The notes: generated by a model not told the origin, from the letters alone. 64,000 nucleotides of DNA from Arthrobacter pityocampae (GCF_002927275.1 NZ_PRKW01000001.1:682001-746000), one strand, 5' to 3'. Shown: positions 41,214-50,162, counted from the first letter of the stretch. Numbers and translations are program-made.

Positions 41214-42182
41214 CTAGCCGGCGAGATTCTTCTCGGCGAGCCAGTCGGCCGCCGCGTCCGCGGGGTTCCGCTTCTCCTCGCCGCTGACCTCACGGTTCAG
41301 GGCGAGCAGGTCGTCCGTGGTCAGCTGGGCCGACACCTCGTTGAGGACGTTGCGGGCGTCCTCGTTCACGGTGTCGGTGTTGATCAGGGGCAGGACCTGC
41401 TGCGCGATGAAGTTGTCCTCCGGGTCCTCGAGGACCACGAGGTCGTTGTCCTCGATCGACGGCGTGGTCGTGTAGATGTCCGCGGCCTGCACGGTGTCGT
41501 CCAGGAGGGCGTTGAGCGTGATGTCCCCGCCGCCGTCATTGATGGCCTCGAACCCGCCGGGCTCGCAGTTGTACTTCGCCTTGAGGCCGGGCAGCCCGTA
41601 GGCGCGCTCCTGGAACGTGCTGGGCGCGCCGATGGTGATCTGGTCGCAGACCTTCGCGAGATCCTCGATCGACGTGAGATCGAACTTCTCGGCGGTCGCC
41701 GCGGTCACCACGAGGGCGTCCTTGCTCTCGGCCTTCGAGGGCTCGAGTACCTCGAGCTTGACGTCGGGCGACTTCGCGGACAGCGCGTCCGGGAGGGCAG
41801 CGACGATGTCCTCGGCGGATTCGGCGGTCGCCTCCGGATCGGCGAAGAGCAGCAGGTTGCCGCTGTAGTCGGGGACGATGTCCACCGAGCCGTCCTCGAG
41901 GGCGGTGTAGTAGATCTCCCGCGACCCGATGTTGAGCTTGGTGGTGGCCTCCACACCGGCGGCGTTGAGCGCGCCGGCGTAGATCTCGGCGACGATCTGG
42001 CTCTCGGGGAAGTCCGCCGACCCGACGACGACGGATCCTCCTTCCGCGGCGGCCGATTCCTGCGGGTCGCCCTGGGGGTCGCTGTTCGCACCGCAGGCAG
42101 TCAACGCCAGCGCGGCCGTCAGGCCGCCAGCCAGTCCCATCAAAGCGCGCCGTCGGGCGCGTCGTACTGACAGGTTCTTCAT
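41214..42182 (-). CDS. opuCC: Osmoprotectant ABC importer substrate-binding lipoprotein
   Basis: A 322-residue OpuC/OsmX-type binding protein for glycine betaine or related quaternary amines. It starts MKNLSVRRARRRALMGLAGG with twin arginines in the lead and a lipobox (LALTAC), so it is lipid-anchored. The mature part contains VVVGSADFPESQIVAEIYA, DIVPDYSGNLLLFADPEA and the C-terminal ADIYTTTPSIEDNDLVVL, all normal for the family. The ATG at 42180-42182 overlaps the stop of the permease gene as ATGA. It is the last gene of the operon ATPase, permease, permease, binding protein. Confidence 0.92.
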   Translation of the reverse strand: MKNLSVRRARRRALMGLAGGLTAALALTACGANSDPQGDPQESAAAEGGSVVVGSADFPESQIVAEIYAGALNAAGVEATTKLNIGSREIYYTALEDGSVDIVPDYSGNLLLFADPEATAESAEDIVAALPDALSAKSPDVKLEVLEPSKAESKDALVVTAATAEKFDLTSIEDLAKVCDQITIGAPSTFQERAYGLPGLKAKYNCEPGGFEAINDGGGDITLNALLDDTVQAADIYTTTPSIEDNDLVVLEDPEDNFIAQQVLPLINTDTVNEDARNVLNEVSAQLTTDDLLALNREVSGEEKRNPADAAADWLAEKNLAG

Positions 42183-42925
42183 GTTGTTCCTCCTTGTGCA
42201 CTGGCGACGGCCTTCTGCCGGCCAGATCCTGTGGGCCTCACCCGATCCGGGGTGCGGAGCCCGGGTGAGACGACGATTCTCTGCAGCAGTCCCATGAGCA
42301 GATCGACGATGATCGCCAGGACCGTGATGACCACGGCGCCGCCGAAAAGGCGCCCGTAGTCGGCGAGCTGTGTCCCCTCCACGAGATAGACCCCGAGCCC
42401 GCCCAGATTGATGAATGCGACGACGGCGACCGTCGACACGACCTGCAGCAGGGCGGCACGCACGCCCCCGAGGATCACCGGGAGCCCGTTGGGTACCTCG
42501 ACCCGCAGCAGGATCTGCCCTTCCGCCATGCCCATGCTCCGCGCGGCGTCGACCACGGCGCGGTCCACCGAGGAGATGCCGGCATAGATCCCGCTGAGCA
42601 GGGGCGGCACGGCGAGCAGCACGAGGGCCCAGATGGGCGGCATGAGGCCGAGACCCGTGAGCAGGACGAACAGGAAGACCAGGCCGAGCGTCGGCAGGGC
42701 GCGGAGAATACCGACGCCCGAGACGATCACGACGCGGCCGCGGCCCGTGTGGCCCACGTAGAGGCCGATGGGGACGGCGATCGCCAGTGCGATGAGCATG
42801 GTCAGGCCCGTGTAGCCGAGGTGCTCGGCGACGCGCATCGGGATGCCGCGCTCCCCTTCCCAGTTGGCGGGGGCCGTCAGCCACTGCCACATCTGCACGA
42901 AGAGGTTGTCGCTCGTGTAGTCCAT
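42179..42925 (-). CDS. opuCD: Osmoprotectant ABC importer permease (OpuCD class)
   Basis: A 248-residue permease with about six membrane segments. The N-terminus (MDYTSDNLFVQMWQWLTAPA) has the short lead of OpuCD proteins. GYTGLTMLIALAIAVPIGLY and GILRALPTLGLVFLFVL mark the core; the coupling motif is ARSMGMAEGQILLRVEVPNG. The start at 42923-42925 overlaps the stop of the other permease gene by one base (TGATG), and its stop overlaps the binding-protein start. With its partner it forms the membrane channel. Confidence 0.92.
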   Translation of the reverse strand: MDYTSDNLFVQMWQWLTAPANWEGERGIPMRVAEHLGYTGLTMLIALAIAVPIGLYVGHTGRGRVVIVSGVGILRALPTLGLVFLFVLLTGLGLMPPIWALVLLAVPPLLSGIYAGISSVDRAVVDAARSMGMAEGQILLRVEVPNGLPVILGGVRAALLQVVSTVAVVAFINLGGLGVYLVEGTQLADYGRLFGGAVVITVLAIIVDLLMGLLQRIVVSPGLRTPDRVRPTGSGRQKAVASAQGGTT

Positions 42926-43620
42926 CAGGAACCCGCCACTTCTGCCTGGAGTGCCATGATCTCGGCATCCGGCGCGCCCTTGACGGCGACCTTCCGCGTC
43001 CACGGCGTCAGGAGCCGCTCGGCGAGCACGAGCAGGAGGTCCAGGATGAGCGCGAGCAACAGGATGATGATGATCCCGACGGCGATCTCGGTGGGGAAGG
43101 ACCGGAAGAGCCCGTCCGTGAACAGGGTCCCGAGGCTGGGCACGCCGATCAGGGCGCCGACGCTGACGAGGGAGATGTTGGTGACCGAGACGACGCGCAG
43201 ACCGGCGAACAGGACCGGCAGCGCGAGCGGGAGGTCCACGGTCAGGAACCGGCGGACGGGCGTGTAGCCCATGGCGACGGCGGCCTGCCGGACGCCGTCG
43301 TCGATCGAGTTCAGGGCGTCGAGCGTGGCACGTACGAGCAGCGAGAAGGCGTAGATCGCGAGAGCCACGATGACGTTGACGGGGTCGATGACCCGGGTGC
43401 CCAGCACTACGGGCAGGAACACGAACATCGCCAGGGACGGGATCGTGTAGAGGATCGAGGACCCGGTCAGCAGGACCGATCCGACCACGGCGTTGAGGCG
43501 GGCGAACTGCGCGACGGGCACCGCGACGATCAGCCCGAGGACCAGCGGGACGACCGCCTGGTAGAGGTGCAGGCGCGTGTGCAGCCAGATGAAGTCGAGG
43601 TTGGCGAGGAACCAGTCCAT
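42925..43620 (-). CDS. opuCB: Osmoprotectant ABC importer permease (OpuCB class)
   Basis: A 231-residue permease beginning MDWFLANLDFIWLHTRLHLY, the usual OpuCB opening. The core includes SSILYTIPSLAMFVFLPVVLG and FSLLVRATLDALNSID, and the coupling motif is AVAMGYTPVRRFLTVDLPLA. The C-terminal cytoplasmic tail is short (AERLLTPWTRKVAVKG). The start at 43618-43620 lies 2 nt after the stop of the ATPase gene, so translation is likely coupled. Confidence 0.92.
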   Translation of the reverse strand: MDWFLANLDFIWLHTRLHLYQAVVPLVLGLIVAVPVAQFARLNAVVGSVLLTGSSILYTIPSLAMFVFLPVVLGTRVIDPVNVIVALAIYAFSLLVRATLDALNSIDDGVRQAAVAMGYTPVRRFLTVDLPLALPVLFAGLRVVSVTNISLVSVGALIGVPSLGTLFTDGLFRSFPTEIAVGIIIILLLALILDLLLVLAERLLTPWTRKVAVKGAPDAEIMALQAEVAGS

Positions 43621-43622
43621 CG

Positions 43623-44774
43623 TCAGACCGCCGTGTTGTGGTCGGCGCGGCCGCGGACGAGCCGCGCGGCCTCGATGAGCTCGAACACCTCGGCGGCGTG
43701 GACGACGCCCACCGCGCGGCCGTCGTCGTCGACCGTCACGCCCAGGCCCGACGGCGAGGACAGCGCGGCGTCGAGCGCCCGCCGCAGGGTGTCGCCGCGC
43801 GTGTAGAGAGATCCTCCGGGGACGGCGTCGGCCTGCCGGGTGATCCCACCGCGCGTGGCCTGGGGCACCCAGCCGTGCGGGCGGCCGTCGGCGTCGACCA
43901 GCAGCGTCCACGGCGAGCGAACCGAGACGGTCGGGTCGGCGAGCTGGTCGACCTCGATGGTCTCGACGGGGTGGATCGCGACGTCGGCGCCGGGCTGGAA
44001 GGAGAGGTGGCGGAACCCGCGGTCGCGTCCCACGAAGCCGGCCACGAAGTCGTCGACGGGGGCGCGGAGGATCTCCTCGGGAGCGGCGTACTGCGCGAGG
44101 CGGCCGCCGACGGCGAACACGGCCACCTTGTCGCCGAGGATCGTCGCCTCGTCGATGTCGTGGGTGACGAAGACGATGGTCTTCGCGAGGTCGCGCTGCA
44201 GGCGCAGCAACTCCTCCTGCAGTTCGGCGCGGACCACCGGGTCCACGGCGCTGAAGGGCTCGTCCATCAGGAGGATCGGCGGATCGGCGGCGAGCGCCCG
44301 GGCGACCCCGACGCGCTGCTGCTGCCCGCCGGAGAGCTGGCCCGGGTACCGCCCGCCCAGCTCGGGGGCGAGGCCGACGACGGCGAGGAGTTCCTGCGCG
44401 CGGGACCGCGCCTCGGCCTTCCGGACGCCGTTGAGGCGCGGGACGGTGGCGATGTTGTCCAGGACGGACCGATGCGGCAGGAGGCCCGAGGACTGCATGA
44501 CGTAGCCCATCGACCGGCGGAGTTCGGCGGCCTTCTGCTGGGAGATGTCCTGCCCGTCGACGAGGATCCTGCCCGACGTCGGTTCCACCATCCGGTTGAT
44601 CATGCGCAGGGAGGTGGTCTTGCCGCAGCCCGAAGGGCCCACGAACACGGTGATCTTCCCGCGCTCGATGTCCAGGGTGAGGTCGTCCACCGCGGGCCGG
44701 CCGCCGTCGTAGGTCTTGGTGACGGAGCGGAACTCGATCTGGTGCCGCGTGTCGTCCTGCTCGGGGGATGTCAT
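43623..44774 (-). CDS. opuCA: Osmoprotectant ABC importer ATPase (OpuCA/ProV class)
   Basis: A 383-residue ATPase with one nucleotide-binding domain and a C-terminal paired CBS region. Walker A is GPSGCGKTTS near residue 45, signature LSGGQQQRVGVARAL, Walker B ILLMDEPFSAVDPV and switch FVTHDIDEA. The last 110 residues, with VSVRSPWTLLVDADGRPHG and LGVTVDDDGRAVGVVHAAEV, match the CBS pair that in OpuA senses ionic strength. The ATG at 44772-44774 starts the family N-terminus. It heads the operon; a possible promoter is at 44909-44936. Confidence 0.93.
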   Translation of the reverse strand: MTSPEQDDTRHQIEFRSVTKTYDGGRPAVDDLTLDIERGKITVFVGPSGCGKTTSLRMINRMVEPTSGRILVDGQDISQQKAAELRRSMGYVMQSSGLLPHRSVLDNIATVPRLNGVRKAEARSRAQELLAVVGLAPELGGRYPGQLSGGQQQRVGVARALAADPPILLMDEPFSAVDPVVRAELQEELLRLQRDLAKTIVFVTHDIDEATILGDKVAVFAVGGRLAQYAAPEEILRAPVDDFVAGFVGRDRGFRHLSFQPGADVAIHPVETIEVDQLADPTVSVRSPWTLLVDADGRPHGWVPQATRGGITRQADAVPGGSLYTRGDTLRRALDAALSSPSGLGVTVDDDGRAVGVVHAAEVFELIEAARLVRGRADHNTAV

Positions 44775-44908
44775 GGCAGCTGTGCCTTTCGTGGCAGGAG
44801 CTTCTCGGCCGGGCTGCGCCCGCGGACCGCCCAAGCGGTTCCGGCTTGCCGTCTGGTATGTCGCTGCGCGGGGCGCGCAGCGGTCAGTTCAAGCTGTCGG
44901 AGGTTCTG

Positions 44909-44936
44909 AGTCTAACCAAGCGTTCGGAGCAGGCAA
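44909..44936 (-). promoter_or_regulatory. Candidate promoter of the OpuC operon
   Basis: On the minus strand TTGCCT (complement of 44931-44936) and TAGACT (complement of 44909-44914) are separated by 16 nt, close to a standard actinobacterial housekeeping promoter. It lies about 135 nt upstream of the ATPase start. No experimental support. Confidence 0.4.
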
Positions 44937-44960
44937 GACTACGGGTGGGTGCAGCGTGCG

Positions 44961-45899
44961 TCACATCAGGAACCTGACGCCCATCACGGGGTCCTTCGCG
45001 AGCACCACGACGTCGGGAATGCCCGCCGCCGCGAGCCGCGCCCGCAGGCGGTCCTGCAGTGCCGGCTGGTGCATCACGAGCCCACCGCCCAGCACCACGG
45101 GCCCCGGGACCCCGATCACGGACGCCACGTCGAGCACGAGGCGCGCGAGATCGGCGGCTGCGGTGTCGAGGATGGCGGCGGCGTCGGGCTCGCCATCGTG
45201 TGCGGCGTCGAACACGGCCCGGGACTGCGCCGCCCAGTAGGTGCGTCCGGCGTCGGAATGGAACAGGCCGATGAGTTCCGTGGGCTCGGTGATGCCGTTG
45301 AGGGCGAGGACCGCGGCGTCGAGCGCGTCCGGGGCCAGTCCGGTGTCGTGGCGGTGCAGGGCCCGGCGGACGGCTTCGCGGGCCACCCAGTACCCGCTGC
45401 CCTCGTCGCCGAGGAGGTACCCCCACCCGCCGGAGCGGGCCTGGCGGCCGTCGGGGGTGATTCCCCACGCCACGGAGCCGGTGCCCGCGATGACGGCGAT
45501 GCCCGTGGTGGCACCGCCTGCGGCGAGGATGAGGCGGGTGTCGTGCACGACCTCGACGGCCGCGTGCGGCGCGTGGGCAGCGATCAGCGCGCGGAGGCGG
45601 TCGGCGTCGGCCGGAGTGTCCACTCCCCCGGAGCCGGCGATGACGCGCGTGACCGGGCTTCCGTCCGCGTGGGCCCGGAGGTCGTGGAACAGCCCGCCGA
45701 GGCTGCGGGCGGCGTCCTCGGGGGTGACGTTCTGGACGTTCGCGCTCCCGGCCTTCGCCTCCGCTACGAGCCGGTCGCCACGCCACAGCGCGCCGTGGGT
45801 CTTGGACCCGCCGATGTCGAGGCCGACGACGAGCTGCGCGTGGTCCGTGCGGGAGTCGGCGGAGGAGCGGGCAGCGGCTGGCGCGGGGGTCTCGGGCAT
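44961..45899 (-). CDS. BadF/BadG-type sugar kinase, probably N-acetylglucosamine kinase
   Basis: A 312-residue kinase of the ASKHA fold. The phosphate-1 loop VVGLDIGGSKTHGALWRG is near residue 24, the second (VIAGTGSVAWGI) is near 135 and the adenosine-binding VVLGGGLVMHQP is near 275. The segment GGWGYLLGDEGSGYWVAREA is typical of N-acetylglucosamine kinases in this family. It is likely cytoplasmic and may phosphorylate GlcNAc from chitin degradation, in line with the chitinase at 16 kb, but related enzymes act on other sugars. The ATG at 45897-45899 leaves a 22-residue lead before the first strand. Confidence 0.85.
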   Translation of the reverse strand: MPETPAPAAARSSADSRTDHAQLVVGLDIGGSKTHGALWRGDRLVAEAKAGSANVQNVTPEDAARSLGGLFHDLRAHADGSPVTRVIAGSGGVDTPADADRLRALIAAHAPHAAVEVVHDTRLILAAGGATTGIAVIAGTGSVAWGITPDGRQARSGGWGYLLGDEGSGYWVAREAVRRALHRHDTGLAPDALDAAVLALNGITEPTELIGLFHSDAGRTYWAAQSRAVFDAAHDGEPDAAAILDTAAADLARLVLDVASVIGVPGPVVLGGGLVMHQPALQDRLRARLAAAGIPDVVVLAKDPVMGVRFLM

Positions 45900-45974
45900 G
45901 CCTACAGCCTACAAACCGGCGGGACGTGAGCCGCCGGGGCCGGCCTGGTCAGCGCCGGCACGCAAGCGGCTGCG

Positions 45975-47216
45975 TCAGCGTGCCGCACGGGCACGGAGGA
46001 CCAGCGAGCCCACGGCGAGGACACCGCAGACTGCGCTGATCACCAGCGCGAACACGGTGACCGAGGCGTCGAGGCCCCAGACGCCGGCGGCGGCGCCGAG
46101 GCCGAGGACCGGGACGGCACTGCCGAGGTACGTGATGACGTAGACGGCGCTGACGGTCTGTGCGTGGAGGGCCGGGGCCACCTTCACGGAGACCTCGTTG
46201 AAGACCACCCGGAAGGCCATGCCCTGGCCGAACCCGGCGACGAGGCACGCTCCCACCAGCAGGGGCAGACTGCCGGTCTGCTGCGCGACGGGCAGCAGGC
46301 CCACGCCCACGGCCATGCCGGCCAGACCCACCGGGACCACGAACCGGCCGCGGGGCGAGACGAGCTGGCTGATGGCGGACGCGCCGAGCACGAGCGCGGC
46401 GAGGAGGCCGATCAGCGGACGGGAGGTGGTCCCGGCGATGCCGGCGAACCAGGTGGGGGCGAGGCTCAGGGTGAACCCGAACACGGCAAAGCTGAGGAAC
46501 CCGACGGAGGACGCCGTCCAGAAGGACCGGCGCGCATCCTTCGACACGGCCGGTCTGCGCGGGCGCAGGACGGCCAGGGGCTTGCCGGTCACGACCGGCT
46601 TGATCGCCGGGCGTGCGCGCAGCAGCAGGAGGGGGACGAGGAGGCTCGCCAGGACCACGAGGTACACGAGGAAGGGGGTCCTCGTCGGCGAGGGCAGGAG
46701 CGAGAGCAGTCCCCCGATCACCGGGCCCGCAGCGACCCCGCCGGCGGAGGCCAGGAGCGTGAACCGGGACGCCCAGTCGGGGCGGGCGGGGAGCAGGTCG
46801 CGGAGCGCGGCGGCGCTGGCACCCGTCGCCAGGGCGACGGCGCCGCCCTGGAGCATGCGCCCGGCGGCGAGCATGGGCAGCGACGTGGCGGCGGCGAAGA
46901 GCGTGGCCCCGAGGAGCCCGAGGACGACGGCGAGGACGAGGGCGGCGCGCCGTCCGATGTGGTCCGACCAGTGGCCGGCATGGACGAGCCCGCCGATCAG
47001 GGCCACGACGTAGGACGCGAACGCCACGGTGACGGCGAACGGGGAGAGCCCCAGCTCGGCCTGGATGAGCGGGTAGAGCGGGGTCGCGAGGTTCGCACCG
47101 ATCAGGAGGGTCGAGATCACGGTCACGGAGAGCACGAGTCGGACGGCGAGCGATGCATCCCACCGACGTGCCCCGGCCGCCGTCGGCCTCATCCGCAGCT
47201 CATCGAGAACGCTCAT
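45975..47216 (-). CDS. MFS transporter
   Basis: A 413-residue major facilitator with twelve predicted membrane segments. The loop after helix two has the MFS motif GHWSDHIGRRAALVLAVVLG, a good match to G-x-x-x-D-x-x-G-R-R. The N-terminus (MSVLDELRMRPTAAGARRWD) is hydrophilic. Helix one reads LVLSVTVISTLLIGANLATP. The type, with LYPLIQAELGLSPF, resembles drug/sugar efflux proteins; the substrate is unknown. It is divergently transcribed from an Lrp-type regulator gene, with a palindrome in the gap, so that regulator may control it. Confidence 0.88.
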   Translation of the reverse strand: MSVLDELRMRPTAAGARRWDASLAVRLVLSVTVISTLLIGANLATPLYPLIQAELGLSPFAVTVAFASYVVALIGGLVHAGHWSDHIGRRAALVLAVVLGLLGATLFAAATSLPMLAAGRMLQGGAVALATGASAAALRDLLPARPDWASRFTLLASAGGVAAGPVIGGLLSLLPSPTRTPFLVYLVVLASLLVPLLLLRARPAIKPVVTGKPLAVLRPRRPAVSKDARRSFWTASSVGFLSFAVFGFTLSLAPTWFAGIAGTTSRPLIGLLAALVLGASAISQLVSPRGRFVVPVGLAGMAVGVGLLPVAQQTGSLPLLVGACLVAGFGQGMAFRVVFNEVSVKVAPALHAQTVSAVYVITYLGSAVPVLGLGAAAGVWGLDASVTVFALVISAVCGVLAVGSLVLRARAAR

Positions 47217-47311
47217 CCCACCACTTTTCCTCGCTTGCGCCTGGACGGGCGCTGCCCCGGGTACGCTCGTGCACGTCCCCCTCTAGGATGATGCGGACTG
47301 ACTGCTGTGCT

Positions 47312-47349
47312 GTGTTGCATGACGGGTTTCTGATCGCGATGCGCAACAC
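47312..47349. promoter_or_regulatory. Inverted repeat, candidate operator for the Lrp-type regulator
   Basis: GTGTTGC (47312-47318) and GCAACAC (47343-47349) form a perfect inverted repeat with a 24-nt spacer, with AT steps next to each arm (GTGTTGCAT ... ATGCGCAACAC). It lies in the 164-nt gap between the divergent MFS and Lrp genes, where an Lrp/AsnC dimer or octamer would bind. The half-site spacing is longer than for simple dimers. Confidence 0.5.
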
Positions 47350-47380
47350 GACAAGAACCGACTGACCGGAAGTGAGCGTC

Positions 47381-47863
47381 GTGAGCAAGCTGGACAACCT
47401 CGACCTGCGGCTGCTGCTCGCCCTCGTGCGGGACCCGCGCGCGCAGGTGAGCGAACTGAGCGAGCTGCTCGGCGTGGCCCGGAACACGGCGCAGTCCCGT
47501 ATCCGCCGGCTGCTGCGTGCCGGGACCCTGCGCCACAGCGGGCGGGAGCTGGACCTGGAGGCGCTGGGCTACGACGTCGTCGCCTTTATCACCATCGAGG
47601 TGTCCCACCGCGAACTCGACGGCGTCATCGCCGGGCTCCGCACCCTGAACCAGGTCCTCGAGGTGCACGAGATCTCCGGCCGTGGCGACGTCTGGTGCAG
47701 GGTCGCGGCCACCGACACCCACAACCTGCAGGCCGCACTGCGGTCCGTCCTGAGGATCAAGGGCGTCATCCGCACCGAGACGGTCCTCGCCCTGCACGAG
47801 CACATCCCCTACCGCACCGAGCCCCTGCTCGAGCGGCTCGCCCAGCGTCCCGCGGACAGCTGA
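47381..47863 (+). CDS. Lrp/AsnC family transcriptional regulator
   Basis: A 160-residue regulator with an N-terminal winged helix (LDNLDLRLLLALVRDPRAQV, then ELSELLGVARNTAQSRIRRL) and a C-terminal ligand-binding RAM/ACT-like domain (FITIEVSHRELDGVIAGLR, EVHEISGRGDVWCRVAATDT). Such proteins sense amino acids and bind palindromic DNA. The GTG at 47381 is chosen since GGAAGTGAG precedes it at proper spacing; a GTG at 47372 is the alternative. It is divergent from the MFS gene and followed 36 nt later by an AlaX-type gene, so it may link amino-acid status to both. Confidence 0.9.
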   Translation: MSKLDNLDLRLLLALVRDPRAQVSELSELLGVARNTAQSRIRRLLRAGTLRHSGRELDLEALGYDVVAFITIEVSHRELDGVIAGLRTLNQVLEVHEISGRGDVWCRVAATDTHNLQAALRSVLRIKGVIRTETVLALHEHIPYRTEPLLERLAQRPADS

Positions 47864-47899
47864 GCGACGCCCCATCACGCACCACGTCGAGGAGACCCC

Positions 47900-48775
47900 A
47901 TGACCCTGCCCACCACCGACACCCGCGTCACCTACCCTGCCGGAGCCACCGAGGCCGCCTCCCGGGTCCTGCACGTCGAGGCCCATGGCGACCGGACGGC
48001 CGTCCTGCTGGAGAACACCGCCTTCCACCCGGTGGACCACGCCTGGCCGGACCAGGGCGCCGACCGGGGCACGCTTGAGGTCGGCACGCGCCGCTGGGAG
48101 GTGACCGACTGCGTCGTCGGCGCGACCGACGGCACCACCCTGCACCTCGGGGCGGACTCCCCCGTCCGGAAGGGCACCGAGGGGTGGGCGTTCGTCGTCG
48201 TGCACCTGATCGAGGGCGGCGGGAACGGCCCGGTGGAGGGCGACGACGTCGTCGTGCGGGTCGACGCCGCCCACCGCGCCGCCGTGTCCGCCGGACACAC
48301 CGGGTGCCACCTGGCCTCGCTCGCGCTGAACCGGGCGCTGGCCGGCCGCTGGAAGAAGGACGTGGCGTCCGATGCCCTCGGTGCACCGAACTTCGACGCG
48401 CTGGCGATCGACACGACGGTCATCGGCGAATTCGGGTCCCTCGACCGGTACCGGCTCGGGAAGTCGCTGCGGCGGAAGGGCTTCACCGTCGAGGACCTCG
48501 ACCCGCAAGCCACGGCCGCGGCTGTGAACGCCACGCTCGCGGCCTGGACGGCCACCGGCGCCGCCATCGGCATCGAGGCGGACGGTGGCGGGCTCACCGA
48601 CCGGCGCCGCTGGATCTGCGACCTGCCGGGGGAACGGGCCGGGATCCCGTGCGGCGGCACCCACCTGACGTCCCTCACCGGCGTGGACGTGACCGTGCGG
48701 CTGGAGCTCGCCGATGCTGACGGGACGCCGGTCCTGCGGATGGACACGCGGGTCGGCGTTCCCGCGCCGGACTGA
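47900..48775 (+). CDS. AlaX-type aminoacyl-tRNA editing protein
   Basis: A 291-residue protein of the alanyl-tRNA editing family, which hydrolyses mischarged Ser- or Gly-tRNAAla. The four zinc ligands are visible: HRAAVSAGHTGCHLAS gives the HxxxH-like pair and PCGGTHLTSL the CxxxH pair. The N-terminal beta-barrel (RVLHVEAHGDRTAVLLENTA, then FHPVDHAWPDQGADRG) matches, with the usual FYPxGGGQPxDxG motif here replaced by FHPVDHAWPDQGADRG. A GAGGAGACCCC site precedes the ATG at 47900. Because the barrel motif is altered, it may act on another substrate; annotators often call such proteins metal-dependent hydrolases. Confidence 0.8.
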   Translation: MTLPTTDTRVTYPAGATEAASRVLHVEAHGDRTAVLLENTAFHPVDHAWPDQGADRGTLEVGTRRWEVTDCVVGATDGTTLHLGADSPVRKGTEGWAFVVVHLIEGGGNGPVEGDDVVVRVDAAHRAAVSAGHTGCHLASLALNRALAGRWKKDVASDALGAPNFDALAIDTTVIGEFGSLDRYRLGKSLRRKGFTVEDLDPQATAAAVNATLAAWTATGAAIGIEADGGGLTDRRRWICDLPGERAGIPCGGTHLTSLTGVDVTVRLELADADGTPVLRMDTRVGVPAPD

Positions 48776-48790
48776 GGAGGTCCCCGGAGC

Positions 48791-50098
48791 TCAGACGCTC
48801 CCGGCCCGGAGGCGCCGCGCGTCGGCCAGGAACTGCTCGGCGACCTGCAGGCGGGACATCGCCTCGGACACGCTGTGCGCCCCCGCGGCGCCGTCCGCGC
48901 CCTGCCGGCGTTCCGGGCGCCGTCGCGCCCCGGCGACGAGGGTGAGGCTGACGGCGGCCGCGCGGCTCCTGAGGGCCACCGGGTCCACGCGCCGGTCGAA
49001 GGCCTGCTGGAAGCGGGCGAGCGTCTGCGGGACCCGGGCGTAGCCGTCGTGCAGTGCGGGGAGGACGGCGAGGTGCCCGAGGAAGCAGGCGAGGTCGTCC
49101 ACGAGGTGTCCGGGCCCGACGGCGTCGACGTCCAGGAGCCCGGACACCGACCCGCCCGCGATCAGGAGGTTCCCCTCGTAGAAGTCGCCGTGCGTCGGCA
49201 CGCGGGGGCCGCTGTCGCTGGAGCGGACCAGGGCATCGATGTCCTCGGCGAGACGGCGGATCCGCCCGGCCCGCCCCGGCAGCGCCGCCACGGCCCCCTC
49301 CCCGTAGTCCCTGATCCTGGCCGCCCAGGGCGGCCGGGCGGGCAGTGAGAGGACCTCGGCCGGCAGCGCGGCGAGGACCCGCAGGAGGGCCTCCGGCTCG
49401 ACGTCCTCCGCGCCGTCCCGCATGAGGAGTTCGGCGAGCGGCGTGCCGGGAGCCGCGTGCATGGCGACGACGTCCTGCCGCGGTTCGGCGGCCAGGGCGG
49501 GGGCGGGCACGCCCGCGGCCCGGAGCGTCCGGTGCCGCTCGGCGAGCGGGGCCGCTGCCCCGTGCCGGAGCACCTTGAGGTAGCGCCGCTCGTCCCCGTT
49601 CCGCGCGAGCACCACGGCACGGCGCAGGGGCCGGTAGCTCCTGAGCTCGAGGAGCGTCGCCGCAGGATCGTACCCGGCGCCGAAGGCGAACGGCGTGGCT
49701 GCTCCGGGGTCGAGGGCCGCGGGAAGCCCGGGCAGGAGCGGATCGCCGGGGTGGACCCACGCGGAGAGGTCGGCGCCGCGCCGGTGGACCACCGTGACCC
49801 CGTCCGGAGTGTGCGGGAGCGGGTAGGAGGTGATGCAGGCGTGCGTGGGAACCGCCCCGGGGGCCGTGCGGCGCTGCGGCCCGGCCCCGCAGCGCCCCAC
49901 GGCCCCCGGGGCGGCCTCGACGGAGAAGACGCCGGTGGCCCCGGCGCCGGGGCGGTGATGCAGGGCGGTGAGTTGCCAGGCGCCGAGGTCCCACCCCGCG
50001 CCGGCGAGGACACGCCGCAGGACGTCCTCCGGCGCGTCCGACCCCAGGAGCGTGATGACGTCCTGCTCGCGGGTGGTGCGGGTGTCCCGTGCCTTCAT
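48791..50098 (-). CDS. Aminoglycoside phosphotransferase-fold protein
   Basis: A 435-residue protein with the APH/choline-kinase fold in its C-terminal half. The catalytic loop reads VPTHGDFYEGNLLI (HGD..., with Asn four residues on) and the metal-binding motif is LLDVDAVGPGHLVDDLACFL, as in the phosphotransferase family. The N-terminal lobe has TLLELRSYRPLRRAVVLAR and RYLKVLR, where the lysine of the ATP site is expected. The first 150 residues are less conserved. The substrate is unknown; most actinobacterial members are not resistance enzymes. The start at 50096-50098 is the first ATG of the frame. Confidence 0.75.
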   Translation of the reverse strand: MKARDTRTTREQDVITLLGSDAPEDVLRRVLAGAGWDLGAWQLTALHHRPGAGATGVFSVEAAPGAVGRCGAGPQRRTAPGAVPTHACITSYPLPHTPDGVTVVHRRGADLSAWVHPGDPLLPGLPAALDPGAATPFAFGAGYDPAATLLELRSYRPLRRAVVLARNGDERRYLKVLRHGAAAPLAERHRTLRAAGVPAPALAAEPRQDVVAMHAAPGTPLAELLMRDGAEDVEPEALLRVLAALPAEVLSLPARPPWAARIRDYGEGAVAALPGRAGRIRRLAEDIDALVRSSDSGPRVPTHGDFYEGNLLIAGGSVSGLLDVDAVGPGHLVDDLACFLGHLAVLPALHDGYARVPQTLARFQQAFDRRVDPVALRSRAAAVSLTLVAGARRRPERRQGADGAAGAHSVSEAMSRLQVAEQFLADARRLRAGSV

Positions 50099-50162
50099 GC
50101 GCTGCCCGGCGGGATCCTACGGGAGCCGGTCCGTCGTCGGCTGCGGTGTCATGCCGGGGCCG

